NCBI RefSeq assembly: GCF_003268855.1
Contig: NZ_QLSZ01000008.1
Span: 82,294 to 146,293, forward strand
From: Flavobacterium aciduliphilum
GTDB lineage: Bacteria > Bacteroidota > Bacteroidia > Flavobacteriales > Flavobacteriaceae
Direction of reading: 5' to 3'
Length of the DNA: 64,000 bases
This document shows, one piece after another, positions 35,424 through 42,922 of this stretch. Numbering within the stretch: position 1 is the stretch's first letter; the number at the start of each line of letters is the position of its first letter. Position numbers and translations under genes: made by a program. The notes beneath the pieces are model-generated. The model saw only the letters and a program-made list of their open reading frames with translations. It made no database searches and had not been told where the DNA came from.

Positions 35424-37193
35424 TTATTGCTTTACTACCTTAACCGATTTACTAGTTGACCCATCACTGAATTTTAAAACATAAACTCCTACAGCTAGAG
35501 TGCTCATGTCTATTTCTTGGTTGCTACTTGTTGCGGTAAAATTGGTTTTAGCCACTTCTTGACCTAAATAATTGTAGATGCTAACTTCTTTGAAGTTGGA
35601 ATTGGAGTTGTCGAAAAATACTTTTGATGTTGTTGGGTTAGGGAATAAGTTTAAAGAATTATTGGATTCGAAATTATCTGTTGATAGTGTATAGGTCATA
35701 TTAAAAGTATATGGATATAGATAGCTTGTTGTCGTTGGAGTTGCATATGTTTCTAGATAATATTGACCCGCAGATAATGGAATAGTGATTAACCAATTTC
35801 CGTTTGGAACAGAATAACTCGATCCTTGTAACTGCATATTCATATTATATACTGATACTATTATGTTATCTGAGAAAGTATTGCTAATTGTTAAATTTAA
35901 ATTACCACTTCCTGAAGTAACAAATTTATAATCATCATAATCATATGTATAGCCACCATCTGGCTGTTGCGTTATAAAACCTTTATATGTCTTATTGAAA
36001 TCTATACCATAGGATAACGAATATTCATTTGGTTCATCGAGTCCTTGCATGTTTTCGTAAGTTTGTTTAGGTAAATCAGAATGAATTTCAGTAATAGCAC
36101 TAGCGGTATATATAAATTCATTTTTTGGACTTGGTAGATTATAAAAATTACTAAGATTTGCATTTACAAGCCGAACAACACCATCCCCTAATATAGAACC
36201 TTGTGTAATTACACAATTTGTACAATTTCCCATTATGTATGCGTAATCAACATTATTTAATAAATTTTTTTGATTTAAACCTTGAATGTTACTACCATCA
36301 TTATTAATTCCATTACAATTAATATCATTATTAAAATAACTTGTTCCAATATTATTAGTACTTTCTACTCCTCCTGATAAAAATACTCCAGGATTAGAAT
36401 TAGAGTAATCAGTTCTTAAATCTCTATAAGCTTCAGATGAAGAATTTATACCTGTAGCTATAAAATTTGCACCTGTATAACCTCCATGAGGTGTGCCAGT
36501 TGTTATCAATTTTGCAACATGATGATTAATATTTGGTTCAGTCCAATTTTGTGGATTTTGAAGATACTCTCTTGCGCAAAGCCCTCCCATACTATGCCCC
36601 ATTAGAATAACTTTATCTCTACCAGTTATATCCATTACTTGCTGAATTGCTCTAGCTAAGGCAACACCTTGTTTGGCTATAGCAGCTTCATTACTTAATA
36701 CATTTAAAGATGATAAGTTAGACGGTGCAAAGCTTCCATCACTACCAACTGCAAAATTTAAAAAATAATAATCCCCATTAACCAATGTTGTATACCATTG
36801 AGCTATATCAGCTCCTTGAGGACCTGTTGAAGACCAAAACAATTTATTAGAAGTATAATTGGAGTTATCATTATTCAAATTAAAATCCAATCTTCCTCCA
36901 TATGTAAAATTAAAATGCGTATCCATGAAATCAGTAGTTGCATACCAAGTAGTTGCATCAGAATCTAAACCATGAATAAAAATTACTGGATAAGGTATTT
37001 TTATTGAGCCAGTTAAAATACTTTTATTAGTTACAATAGGCATCTTTAAAGAATGTCTAACCCCTAAAGAATCTGGAGCAGATAAATATTCATAATCTGC
37101 TGGACGAGTTTTCATTGCTGGTAAAACATTTTGTGCATTGGATTGGTACAATGCACCTAATAATAGTATTGAAAATAGTAGTTTTGTTTTCAT
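35424..37193 (-). CDS. T9SS-secreted lipase/esterase-like alpha/beta hydrolase
   Basis: A 589-residue secreted protein. The signal peptide MKTKLLFSILLLGALYQSNAQ is followed by an alpha/beta-hydrolase domain of the lipase/PGAP1 type, with the oxyanion segment PVIFIHGLDSDATTWY (about 69-84) and nucleophile elbow VILMGHSMGGLCAREYL (Ser near 201). A beta-rich middle (about 400-500) resembles a prepeptidase C-terminal domain (GNLNLTISNTFSDNIIVSVYN, in part LNLTISNTFSDNIIV). The T9SS type A sorting domain occupies about the last 75 residues (NLFPNPTTSKVFFDN). Acid and His of the triad cannot be placed with certainty. It is the last gene of a tight minus-strand unit, 5 bp after an orphan gene. Confidence 0.85.
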   Translation of the reverse strand: MKTKLLFSILLLGALYQSNAQNVLPAMKTRPADYEYLSAPDSLGVRHSLKMPIVTNKSILTGSIKIPYPVIFIHGLDSDATTWYATTDFMDTHFNFTYGGRLDFNLNNDNSNYTSNKLFWSSTGPQGADIAQWYTTLVNGDYYFLNFAVGSDGSFAPSNLSSLNVLSNEAAIAKQGVALARAIQQVMDITGRDKVILMGHSMGGLCAREYLQNPQNWTEPNINHHVAKLITTGTPHGGYTGANFIATGINSSSEAYRDLRTDYSNSNPGVFLSGGVESTNNIGTSYFNNDINCNGINNDGSNIQGLNQKNLLNNVDYAYIMGNCTNCVITQGSILGDGVVRLVNANLSNFYNLPSPKNEFIYTASAITEIHSDLPKQTYENMQGLDEPNEYSLSYGIDFNKTYKGFITQQPDGGYTYDYDDYKFVTSGSGNLNLTISNTFSDNIIVSVYNMNMQLQGSSYSVPNGNWLITIPLSAGQYYLETYATPTTTSYLYPYTFNMTYTLSTDNFESNNSLNLFPNPTTSKVFFDNSNSNFKEVSIYNYLGQEVAKTNFTATSSNQEIDMSTLAVGVYVLKFSDGSTSKSVKVVKQ

Positions 37194-37198
37194 AAGTT

Positions 37199-37570
37199 TT
37201 AAAAAGTTAGTTTTAAATCAATGTCAATATCGGAATCCGTTTCAATAGAAACAAACTGAATGTTAGTATCAGAATATTGTTGGAAATTTTCACTTTTTTC
37301 AATTATCTCTCTTAAATTTAAAAAGCGATTTGTTTTATTTTTATTAAATTTTAAATTAGTCAAGAAGAAATTTTTGGGTCTTAATTCGCTAGACAATTGA
37401 ATTTTTAAATTAATTATAGAATTTATATTGCTTAAAATTTCAATATTGAAACTAACATCTAAAATATTAACAGGTTCTATAAACTCAACATAAGAATTGT
37501 TATCTGTTAAGTATATTAAATCAGATTTATCAAATTTTTTAGATTTTATTTTTAATGTTTTACTTTCCAT
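37199..37570 (-). CDS. Hypothetical protein, cytoplasmic, beta-rich
   Basis: A 123-residue protein I do not recognise. It has no signal peptide, lipobox or membrane segment, in contrast to its three operon neighbours, all exported. It is rich in Asn, Ile, Lys and Ser with alternating hydrophobic pattern (VNILDVSFNIEIL, INLKIQLSSELR), suggesting beta structure, and ends with an acidic stretch (ETDSDIDIDLKL). It lies 5 bp upstream of the secreted lipase gene and 5 bp after the DUF1036-like gene, so it is surely co-transcribed. A role protecting the cell or chaperoning the lipase is a speculation from position only. Confidence 0.6.
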   Translation of the reverse strand: MESKTLKIKSKKFDKSDLIYLTDNNSYVEFIEPVNILDVSFNIEILSNINSIINLKIQLSSELRPKNFFLTNLKFNKNKTNRFLNLREIIEKSENFQQYSDTNIQFVSIETDSDIDIDLKLTF

Positions 37571-37575
37571 ATTTC

Positions 37576-38046
37576 CTAATTAAAAGTCCATTTATTTACT
37601 CCTGACCTAACAATATATTTACTAAACTTCTTTTTACTCCAACAATCTTTAGTATCAGCAAATTTTATAGTAAATGCCTGGGTTGCGTCAACACAAAACT
37701 GACCATCACCAGAACCCCATTCAGTTAATAACCCTTGACGACCTCTTATATAAATATTCCCAGTATAATTTCCAATGTTTATAGTTTTAGGACTATAAGG
37801 CGGAATAGTGTACCAACCTACTGAAGTCCAACATCTATCTTCGTTATTATAGTATGCATAGCATGCACTAATTTCAGCACCCGTATTGTTGTAAAATTCA
37901 ATTAAAGTTGGCTCTTGTTTTACTATATTATTTGATGTTTGTTCATCTGTTTTTCCAGACAATGCTTTCAAGACTTCTAAAACTGTTTGAGCATTAGAAT
38001 TGAGGGAGAAAAACAAGATAAGTAGTAGAAATAGTTTTTTCATCAT
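37576..38046 (-). CDS. Secreted DUF1036-like protein
   Basis: A 156-residue exported protein with signal peptide MMKKLFLLLILFFSLNSNAQ. The mature part, YNNTGAEISACYAYYNNEDRCWTSVGWYTI (residues about 51-80, in parts ISACYAYYNNED and CWTSVGWYTIPPYS), resembles DUF1036, whose members carry a Gly-Trp-Trp/Tyr-x-Ile-x-Pro motif after an aromatic strand. Two further cysteines (GQFCVDAT, TKDCWSK) could form disulfides outside the cytoplasm. The start overlaps the stop codon of the PKD lipoprotein gene by one base. Function is unknown; the family link is by eye and moderately certain. Confidence 0.62.
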   Translation of the reverse strand: MMKKLFLLLILFFSLNSNAQTVLEVLKALSGKTDEQTSNNIVKQEPTLIEFYNNTGAEISACYAYYNNEDRCWTSVGWYTIPPYSPKTINIGNYTGNIYIRGRQGLLTEWGSGDGQFCVDATQAFTIKFADTKDCWSKKKFSKYIVRSGVNKWTFN

Positions 38047-38795
38047 TAATACCAGATTAAATCTAATTTTACAGTTATTCCATAAGTAGTATTAGTCTGA
38101 GTTACAGTTGTAGGATATGCGTTGGAACCTGTTGTATAGTTTGACATTAAAAACCCTACATATCCCATATCCTCATCAGAAGTTCCAAAATCATAGTCAA
38201 AAAGTTCAATATATCTCGATTGTGTTAAATCAGTAATTACAAAAGGATTTGAGATATTCCAAGCAAAGGGTAACATTGAAGGTGTTACATCACTAAATCG
38301 ATTACTAGAGGTAGCATCAAATAAAACAGCACTATTTTGGTCTTGTATTTGAAAATAAATATCGGGTCCACTTCCATCTAAATCCCAGCCACTTGTTCCA
38401 CCAGGTTTTGTAAATGGAATATTAACAATAGTAACTTTGCTAATCTTAACATGTGTTAGTGCTGCACCAATATTTACTGTTTTTATTGTTGATGTAGTAC
38501 CTCCAGCTCCTGAAACTGTAAGTTTAACAGTATAAACTCCTCCTGCTGTATAAAGATGTTGTGGATTTGCTGATGTTGAACTACTATTGTCACCAAAGTC
38601 CCATAAATAATTTGTAGCATTTGTAGTAGTGCTAGTAAATGATACAGTTGACGGCGCTGGATTATTTGCGCCTGAATAAATGAAATCAACTGTTGGCGCT
38701 GGTGTTGATGTTGAAGCTGCTGGTGAATCTTTCGAACATCCAAAAAATAAACTAATCATTAGCAACATTGCTAAACTTTTAAAAATGGTTTTCAT
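38046..38795 (-). CDS. PKD domain-containing lipoprotein
   Basis: A 249-residue lipoprotein. The lipobox is LFFGC with Cys20 after MKTIFKSLAMLLMIS, followed by SKDS. A Ser/Thr/Pro-rich spacer leads into one PKD domain (about 35-110) with the signature TNYLWDFGDNSSSTSANPQHLY and GVYTVKLTVSG (in parts YLWDFGDNSS, HLYTAGGVYTV). The C-terminal 130 residues are beta-rich with DLDGSGPDIYFQIQ, a pattern like calcium-binding C2-type modules of Bacteroidota lipoproteins. The first gene of a four-gene unit, it is divergent from a small HTH regulator. Confidence 0.8.
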   Translation of the reverse strand: MKTIFKSLAMLLMISLFFGCSKDSPAASTSTPAPTVDFIYSGANNPAPSTVSFTSTTTNATNYLWDFGDNSSSTSANPQHLYTAGGVYTVKLTVSGAGGTTSTIKTVNIGAALTHVKISKVTIVNIPFTKPGGTSGWDLDGSGPDIYFQIQDQNSAVLFDATSSNRFSDVTPSMLPFAWNISNPFVITDLTQSRYIELFDYDFGTSDEDMGYVGFLMSNYTTGSNAYPTTVTQTNTTYGITVKLDLIWY

Positions 38796-38900
38796 AAATA
38801 TAAATATTAAATTCCCCTACTCTATTGGCTTTTCGGCACCGCCTTATTCATCTGTATTTAAAACATATTACACACTTTTGAAAACAAAATTACAAATAAT

Positions 38901-38916
38901 TACACAATATTGTGTA
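38901..38916. promoter_or_regulatory. Perfect 16-bp palindrome, possible operator
   Basis: TACACAATATTGTGTA is fully palindromic. It sits in the 166-bp gap between the PKD lipoprotein gene and the HTH regulator gene, next to CAAAATTA (38885-38892), a minus-strand -7-like element (TAATTTTG) for the lipoprotein unit. Confidence 0.55.
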
Positions 38917-38943
38917 TTTTATGTAAATTTAATTTCTTATAAA

Positions 38944-38961
38944 AGTGCAAATATTTGCACT
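38944..38961. promoter_or_regulatory. Perfect 18-bp palindrome touching the regulator start codon
   Basis: AGTGCAAATATTTGCACT is fully palindromic and ends at the base before the ATG at 38962. A protein bound here would block transcription or translation start of the HTH gene, so autoregulation is likely. Confidence 0.6.
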
Positions 38962-39285
38962 ATGCAACATCGAGGTGAAATAATTAAAGCAGCTATCTAT
39001 AAAAGTGGCATCTCCATTACTGAAATTGCCAAACGTTTAGGCAAAAGCAGACGATGGATGTACTTGATGTTTGAGAATAACAGTGTTTCGCTAGATCTTG
39101 TTTTGCAAATTGGCTACATCATTCACCATGATTTTAGTGAGGATATTAAGGAATTTAATCCACCAAAAAAAGTACTACATGAGCCGCCTACGATATATGA
39201 AAAAGAGGAGGAAGCGGCAGCGTATTGGAAAGACAAATACTTAAAATTATTAGAGGAATACAACGTGTTGTTGAAGCAGAAGTAG
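38962..39285 (+). CDS. Small HTH (XRE-like) regulator with coiled-coil tail
   Basis: A 107-residue protein with an N-terminal helix-turn-helix (about 5-55: IIKAAIYKSGISITEIAKRLGKSRRWMYLMF, key part SITEIAKRLGKSRRWMY) and a charged helical C terminus (EEEAAAYWKDKYLKLLEEYN) suited to dimerisation. The frame is open to 38680, but the ATG right after the 18-bp palindrome gives the usual N terminus. It is divergent from the four-gene secreted unit, with two palindromes between, so it plausibly regulates both. A weak hairpin at 39360-39386 may end its transcript. Confidence 0.75.
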   Translation: MQHRGEIIKAAIYKSGISITEIAKRLGKSRRWMYLMFENNSVSLDLVLQIGYIIHHDFSEDIKEFNPPKKVLHEPPTIYEKEEEAAAYWKDKYLKLLEEYNVLLKQK

Positions 39286-39313
39286 GCTTACTGTTTTATA
39301 TTTTTTATTGGCC

Positions 39314-39365
39314 TACTTTGAAATTACACTACAGTCAACTTTGAAAATGCACGATTTTTAAAACA
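39314..39365. repeat. 52-bp direct repeat, left copy (two 23-bp units)
   Basis: Matches 40638-40689 in 49 of 52 positions in the same orientation. It is made of two 23-bp units starting at 39316 (CTTTGAAATTACACTACAG...) and 39339 (CTTTGAAAATGCACGATTT...). It lies between the HTH regulator and the stop codon of the DUF4143 gene. Confidence 0.9.
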
Positions 39366-39386
39366 ACGTTTCGTCGTGTTTTTTTA
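39360..39386 (+). terminator. Possible terminator of the HTH gene
   Basis: AAAACA(ACG) pairs with (CGT)..TGTTTT through a 2-nt bulge, followed by a T-run. It overlaps the end of the left 52-bp repeat. The stem is weak. Confidence 0.35.
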
Positions 39387-39424
39387 TAAAATTACCTTTA
39401 AGAAAGACTTGAAATTTCTTTGAT

Positions 39425-40582
39425 TTAGAATTCGATATTTTTCCAACTCATTACTTTTCCTAAAGTGCGCTGTTGATTAAATAATCCTGTATGCACGATG
39501 CTCTTACTTTGAATGGATTGGGGTTTTAATTTTTCAAAGTAAGTTAATCCTTTAAACATTTCTGGCATTATAGTTTCTGAGGCTTTGATTTCAACGAGAT
39601 TCAATAATTCAGAATTTTGCCAAATTAAATCTACTTCGTGTCCAACGGTGTCTCGCCAAAACCATACATCTAAAAGTAAATTGTTATGATAATTTTTTTT
39701 GACGTATTCGTTAATGACATAGTTTTCAAATAAACTTCCTTTCAACGCGCTTAATTTCACACTATCGGCGTCATTTAGTTTTAATAAAAAACACAACAAT
39801 CCTGTGTCATAAAAATACAATTTGGAACTTTTGGTAACCCGTTTATTAAAATTCGAAAAATAGGGTTGCAATTGGTACACAATATAACTGCTTTCTAAAA
39901 CCGAAATCCATGATTTAGCGGTAGGTTGTGAAATACCACATTCATTGGCCAACGAATTAAGGTTTACTAATTGTCCTACTCTCGCAGCGCAAAGTGTAAT
40001 AAAATTACGAAATTGTTTCAAATCTTTTACATGTATGAGTTCCGATAAATCTCGCTCTACATAGGTTTGAATATAATTAGAGTAAAAAACTTTGGAAGGA
40101 ATCGTTCTATCATAAATGGCGGGATAAAACCCTTTTTGAAGATTTATAGTATAGTCATCACTTAACCAATTGGCGTCTTGCATTTCTGAAACGTCAAAGG
40201 GTAAAAGTTTAAACAAAGCAACTCTACCCGCTAAGCTTTGAGTAATGTTGTGCATTAAATGAAAATTCTGTGAACCCGACAAAATATATTGCCCCATCAC
40301 TTTATCTTCGTCAACTTTAGTTTGCAAATAGGAAAATAATTGCGGAACCCGTTGTACTTCATCAAAAATGACATAGTTGTTGTATTGTGCTAAAAACCCA
40401 TTTGGATCTTCTATAGCAAAGGTTCTTACGTCTAAATTTTCTAAATTCACATATTCATAGTCTGAAAAATGTGTTTTTAAAAAAGTAGTCTTACCAGATT
40501 GTCTGGGTCCTGTTAAAGCTAAAATAGGATACTTTTTTTTATAAATATCCATTTCTGTTTTAATTCTCCTATTTGCACTCAT
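39425..40582 (-). CDS. AAA ATPase with DUF4143 domain
   Basis: A 385-residue P-loop ATPase of the AAA_14/DUF4143 type. Walker A is ALTGPRQSGKTTFLKTHF (about 17-34), Walker B is YVIFDEVQRVPQLFSYL (about 69-85), sensor-like ILSGSQNF follows, and the DUF4143 part occupies about 200-330. The C terminus holds VGHEVDLIWQNSELLNLVEIKASE (about 313-336), with a D-x(n)-ExK pattern like PD-(D/E)XK nucleases. Function of the family is unknown, although it is common in variable genome regions. The gene is bracketed by 52-bp direct repeats and stands next to a toxin-antitoxin pair. Confidence 0.88.
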   Translation of the reverse strand: MSANRRIKTEMDIYKKKYPILALTGPRQSGKTTFLKTHFSDYEYVNLENLDVRTFAIEDPNGFLAQYNNYVIFDEVQRVPQLFSYLQTKVDEDKVMGQYILSGSQNFHLMHNITQSLAGRVALFKLLPFDVSEMQDANWLSDDYTINLQKGFYPAIYDRTIPSKVFYSNYIQTYVERDLSELIHVKDLKQFRNFITLCAARVGQLVNLNSLANECGISQPTAKSWISVLESSYIVYQLQPYFSNFNKRVTKSSKLYFYDTGLLCFLLKLNDADSVKLSALKGSLFENYVINEYVKKNYHNNLLLDVWFWRDTVGHEVDLIWQNSELLNLVEIKASETIMPEMFKGLTYFEKLKPQSIQSKSIVHTGLFNQQRTLGKVMSWKNIEF

Positions 40583-40601
40583 AATAAAGGTTTTACAACT
40601 G

Positions 40602-40609
40602 CAAATATA
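40602..40609 (-). promoter_or_regulatory. -7 element of the DUF4143 ATPase gene
   Basis: CAAATATA reads TATATTTG on the minus strand, 19 bp before the ATG. The 23-bp units start 7 bp further upstream and occupy the -33 position. Confidence 0.5.
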
Positions 40610-40616
40610 CTATTAA

Positions 40617-40689
40617 TTTTGAAATTACACTATAATATACTTTGAAATTACACTATAGTCAACTTTGAAAATGCACGGTTTTAAAAACA
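40617..40689. repeat. Three 23-bp units including the right 52-bp direct repeat
   Basis: Units at 40617-40639 (TTTTGAAATTACACTATAA...), 40640-40662 (CTTTGAAATTACACTATAG...) and 40663-40685 (CTTTGAAAATGCACGGTTT...). The last two with flanking bases (40638-40689) form the right copy of the 52-bp direct repeat. They lie upstream of the DUF4143 promoter and 11 bp from the toxin stop codon. Confidence 0.9.
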
Positions 40690-40700
40690 GCCTTTTATCT

Positions 40701-41021
40701 TTATTTTCTTAAAACATCTCCTCTTTTAATCCAATTTTTATCAGGATTTAAGTAGGTTGAAAGTACTGCATAAATGTGGATGGTTTTATTTATTTCATTC
40801 ACCTTAAAATGAATCATATATTTGAATGTTTTCATTGGTAAACAATGAATATCATCATATCTAATTTGAAAAATTGGTGATTTTTGTATATGTTTTAAGG
40901 TAGCTTTGTATTCTGATAAGAATTTTTTACCAAATCCATTTCTTCTTGAATTTAAAAAATCTCTTGCTTCTTTTAAATCCTCTTTTACTTTTGGATCTGC
41001 TATTATTGTATAAATCACCAC
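40701..41021 (-). CDS. RelE/ParE superfamily toxin
   Basis: A 106-residue protein with the RelE/ParE toxin pattern: an N-terminal strand (IYTIIADPKVKEDLKEARDFL), a long helix with an Arg-rich turn (SRRNGFGKKFLSEY), then KSPIFQIRYDDIHCLPMKTFKYMIHFKV and IYAVLSTYLNPDKNW. Such toxins act on ribosome-bound mRNA or on gyrase; which one cannot be decided here. The gene begins 3 bp after the antitoxin gene, in the usual antitoxin-first order. It ends 11 bp before the right 52-bp repeat. Confidence 0.82.
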   Translation of the reverse strand: MVIYTIIADPKVKEDLKEARDFLNSRRNGFGKKFLSEYKATLKHIQKSPIFQIRYDDIHCLPMKTFKYMIHFKVNEINKTIHIYAVLSTYLNPDKNWIKRGDVLRK

Positions 41022-41024
41022 TGA

Positions 41025-41243
41025 TTATTCCTCCAAATTATCAATCATTTCAAATGCATCAACTGGCTTTTTATTTAGTTTTATTCGCTTGGAAACCTCC
41101 TCTTTGTGCCATTGAGGAATTGAATTAGTTTCTTGTAAATGTTTGTAAGCCAAAAAATCTATAAAGCTTTCTACTTCGTCTATTAAGCTGTCTGGTAAAT
41201 TTTTTAATTTATCATTTACGTGTTTTAATGCTGTTGTTGTCAT
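41025..41243 (-). CDS. DUF2281-like antitoxin
   Basis: A 72-residue protein with the DUF2281-type helical segment LKNLPDSLIDEVESFIDFLAYKH (about 14-36, key part LPDSLIDEVESFIDFL) followed by a disordered, charged tail (KEEVSKRIKLNKKPVDAFEM) that would wrap the toxin. It precedes a RelE/ParE-type toxin gene by 3 bp. The DNA-binding fold is not evident, so whether it represses its own promoter is uncertain. No TAnnTTTG element was seen directly upstream. Confidence 0.75.
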   Translation of the reverse strand: MTTTALKHVNDKLKNLPDSLIDEVESFIDFLAYKHLQETNSIPQWHKEEVSKRIKLNKKPVDAFEMIDNLEE

Positions 41244-41290
41244 AATTAAGTAGAATAAATAATTAAAGTAAAAGTATAAAAAATATCATA

Positions 41291-41770
41291 TCAAAACAAC
41301 GTATCGCTATCGCTTTCATAAAATGCGTCTATCGATAAATTAGGCAAACTCGATGCCATCACAGCCAATTCATCACACCGTTCGTTTTGAGGATGATTGT
41401 TATGTCCTTTGATCCATTTAAAATCCACCTGATGTTGGCGGTAAATTTTTAAAAATCGTTTCCATAAATCAGGGTTTTTTTTGCCCTTGAAACCTATTTT
41501 TTCCCAACCAAAAACCCACTTTTTTTCTACAGCATCCACAACATATTTGGAGTCGGAAATCACCAACACGTTCCTATTGGGCTTTTTAAGTTTTTCTAAA
41601 CCCACAATTACTGCCAGAAGTTCCATGCGATTGTTGGTGGTTAATCGAAATCCTTCGTAGAATTCTTTTTTGTGTGGAGTTCCTACCAATTCCATCACCA
41701 CGCCATACCCTCCGTTTCCTGGGTTTCCTTTAGCAGCGCCGTCTGTGTAGATGTGGACTTCGTGACTCAT
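41291..41770 (-). CDS. rnhA: Ribonuclease HI
   Basis: A 159-residue RNase H that degrades the RNA strand of RNA-DNA hybrids. The four catalytic acids are visible: Asp in HIYTDGAAKGNPGNGGYG, Glu in NRMELLAVIVGL, Asp in VLVISDSKYVVDAV and Asp in PQNERCDELAVM. The basic-protrusion region (KKWVFGWEKIGFKGKKNPDLW) matches the Escherichia coli type. It follows purN on the minus strand with a 9-bp gap, so the two are likely co-transcribed. Confidence 0.95.
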   Translation of the reverse strand: MSHEVHIYTDGAAKGNPGNGGYGVVMELVGTPHKKEFYEGFRLTTNNRMELLAVIVGLEKLKKPNRNVLVISDSKYVVDAVEKKWVFGWEKIGFKGKKNPDLWKRFLKIYRQHQVDFKWIKGHNNHPQNERCDELAVMASSLPNLSIDAFYESDSDTLF

Positions 41771-41779
41771 TGTTGCGGG

Positions 41780-42349
41780 TTACGTGTTACGAGTTAAAAG
41801 TTGTTCAATTATCTCAGGAAAATAGTGGTGCTCTAAAACGTGTATTTTATCTGCTATTTCATCAGCAGTTTTACAATCTTCAATATTTACGGATTGCTGA
41901 AAAATAATCCCACCTTCGTCATAATGTTCGTTTACATAATGAATGGTTATTCCGGTTGCTTTTTCTTTATTATCTAAAACCGCTTGATGCACATGCATGC
42001 CATACATTCCTTTTCCGCCATATTTTGGAAGGAGTGCAGGATGTATATTAATTACTTTATTGGGATAGGCGTGTATTATGTGCTCAGGAAATTTCAACAA
42101 AAATCCAGCTAATACAATCCAATCGGGTTGAAACGCTTGTAAGGAATCCAAAACAAAAGATGCTTGAAGTTCACTTTTAGTAAATGTATAGGTGTCAACG
42201 GCTAACTTTTTGGCTCTTTCAAAAACAAACGCATGAGGATTGTTTCCATATATTTTAAACGCCACTGAAACATTCTTGGTTCTAAAATAATGGATGATAT
42301 TCTCCACGTTGGAGCCCGATCCAGAGGCAAAAAGCGCTATTTTTTTCAT
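41780..42349 (-). CDS. purN: Phosphoribosylglycinamide formyltransferase
   Basis: A 189-residue transferase that formylates GAR with 10-formyltetrahydrofolate, the third step of purine synthesis. The phosphate loop is ALFASGSGSNVENI (about 5-18), the catalytic loop INIHPALLPKYGGKGMYG has the conserved Asn and His, and the second acid is in YVNEHYDEGGIIFQ. The frame is open to 42439, but MKKIALFASGSGSN is the family N terminus, so 42349 is chosen. It is divergent from acpP and precedes rnhA. Confidence 0.94.
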   Translation of the reverse strand: MKKIALFASGSGSNVENIIHYFRTKNVSVAFKIYGNNPHAFVFERAKKLAVDTYTFTKSELQASFVLDSLQAFQPDWIVLAGFLLKFPEHIIHAYPNKVINIHPALLPKYGGKGMYGMHVHQAVLDNKEKATGITIHYVNEHYDEGGIIFQQSVNIEDCKTADEIADKIHVLEHHYFPEIIEQLLTRNT

Positions 42350-42477
42350 CTTCCCATTTCCTTTTATGCTACAAAAAAAAGAATAATAAATTAGATAAAA
42401 AGAATCTTTTTGAAATATTTTTTTTAATTTCGTTGACATATTTATGAACTAAAACGTGGTTTTAAAATAAAGTTTTT

Positions 42478-42485
42478 TATTTTTG
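42478..42485 (+). promoter_or_regulatory. -7 element of acpP
   Basis: TATTTTTG, 30 bp before the acpP start codon. A -33 TTG is not obvious. Confidence 0.5.
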
Positions 42486-42515
42486 CCAACAATTTAAATT
42501 TAAAAATTAAATATT

Positions 42516-42752
42516 ATGTCAGACATTGCATCAAGAGTTAAAGCGATTATCGTAGACAAATTAGGTGTTGACGAGAATGAAGTTGTAACAGAAGCAAGCT
42601 TCACAAACGATTTAGGAGCTGATTCATTAGACACTGTTGAGCTTATTATGGAGTTCGAAAAAGAATTTGATATTCAAATTCCAGACGATCAAGCTGAAAA
42701 CATTGCTACTGTAGGTCAAGCGATTTCTTATATCGAAGAAGCAAAAAAATAA
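42516..42752 (+). CDS. acpP: Acyl carrier protein
   Basis: A 78-residue acidic four-helix protein that carries fatty acyl chains on phosphopantetheine. The attachment serine is Ser37 in [16 protein letters not shown]. It has the usual length and helix pattern ([16 protein letters not shown]). It is followed by a terminator and then fabF, the classical acpP-fabF-rnc order of Bacteroidota. The terminator allows more ACP than FabF to be made. Confidence 0.97.
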   Translation: MSDIASRVKAIIVDKLGVDENEVVTEASFTNDLGADSLDTVELIMEFEKEFDIQIPDDQAENIATVGQAISYIEEAKK

Positions 42753-42762
42753 TAAAATAAAC

Positions 42763-42792
42763 AACCCGTATATCATGATGTACGGGTTTTTA
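42763..42792 (+). terminator. Terminator between acpP and fabF
   Basis: AACCCGTA (42763-42770) pairs with TACGGGTT (42781-42788), followed by a T-run. It probably lets only part of the acpP transcripts continue into fabF. Confidence 0.75.
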
Positions 42793-42922
42793 TTCTTATT
42801 ACATTAATTAGATTATTTTTGATTGAATTTCAATCACACAATATAAATACCTTGTCTCTTTACATTAAATACTAAAGAAAACAGGGTATTACTTGTTTAA
42901 AAACTATTTTAAATAAAAAAAT

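Noticed and set aside
39314..40689. CRISPR-like array from the 23-bp units
   Set aside because: The units are contiguous with no spacers, diverge from one another, and a full protein gene lies between the two groups; no cas genes are present.
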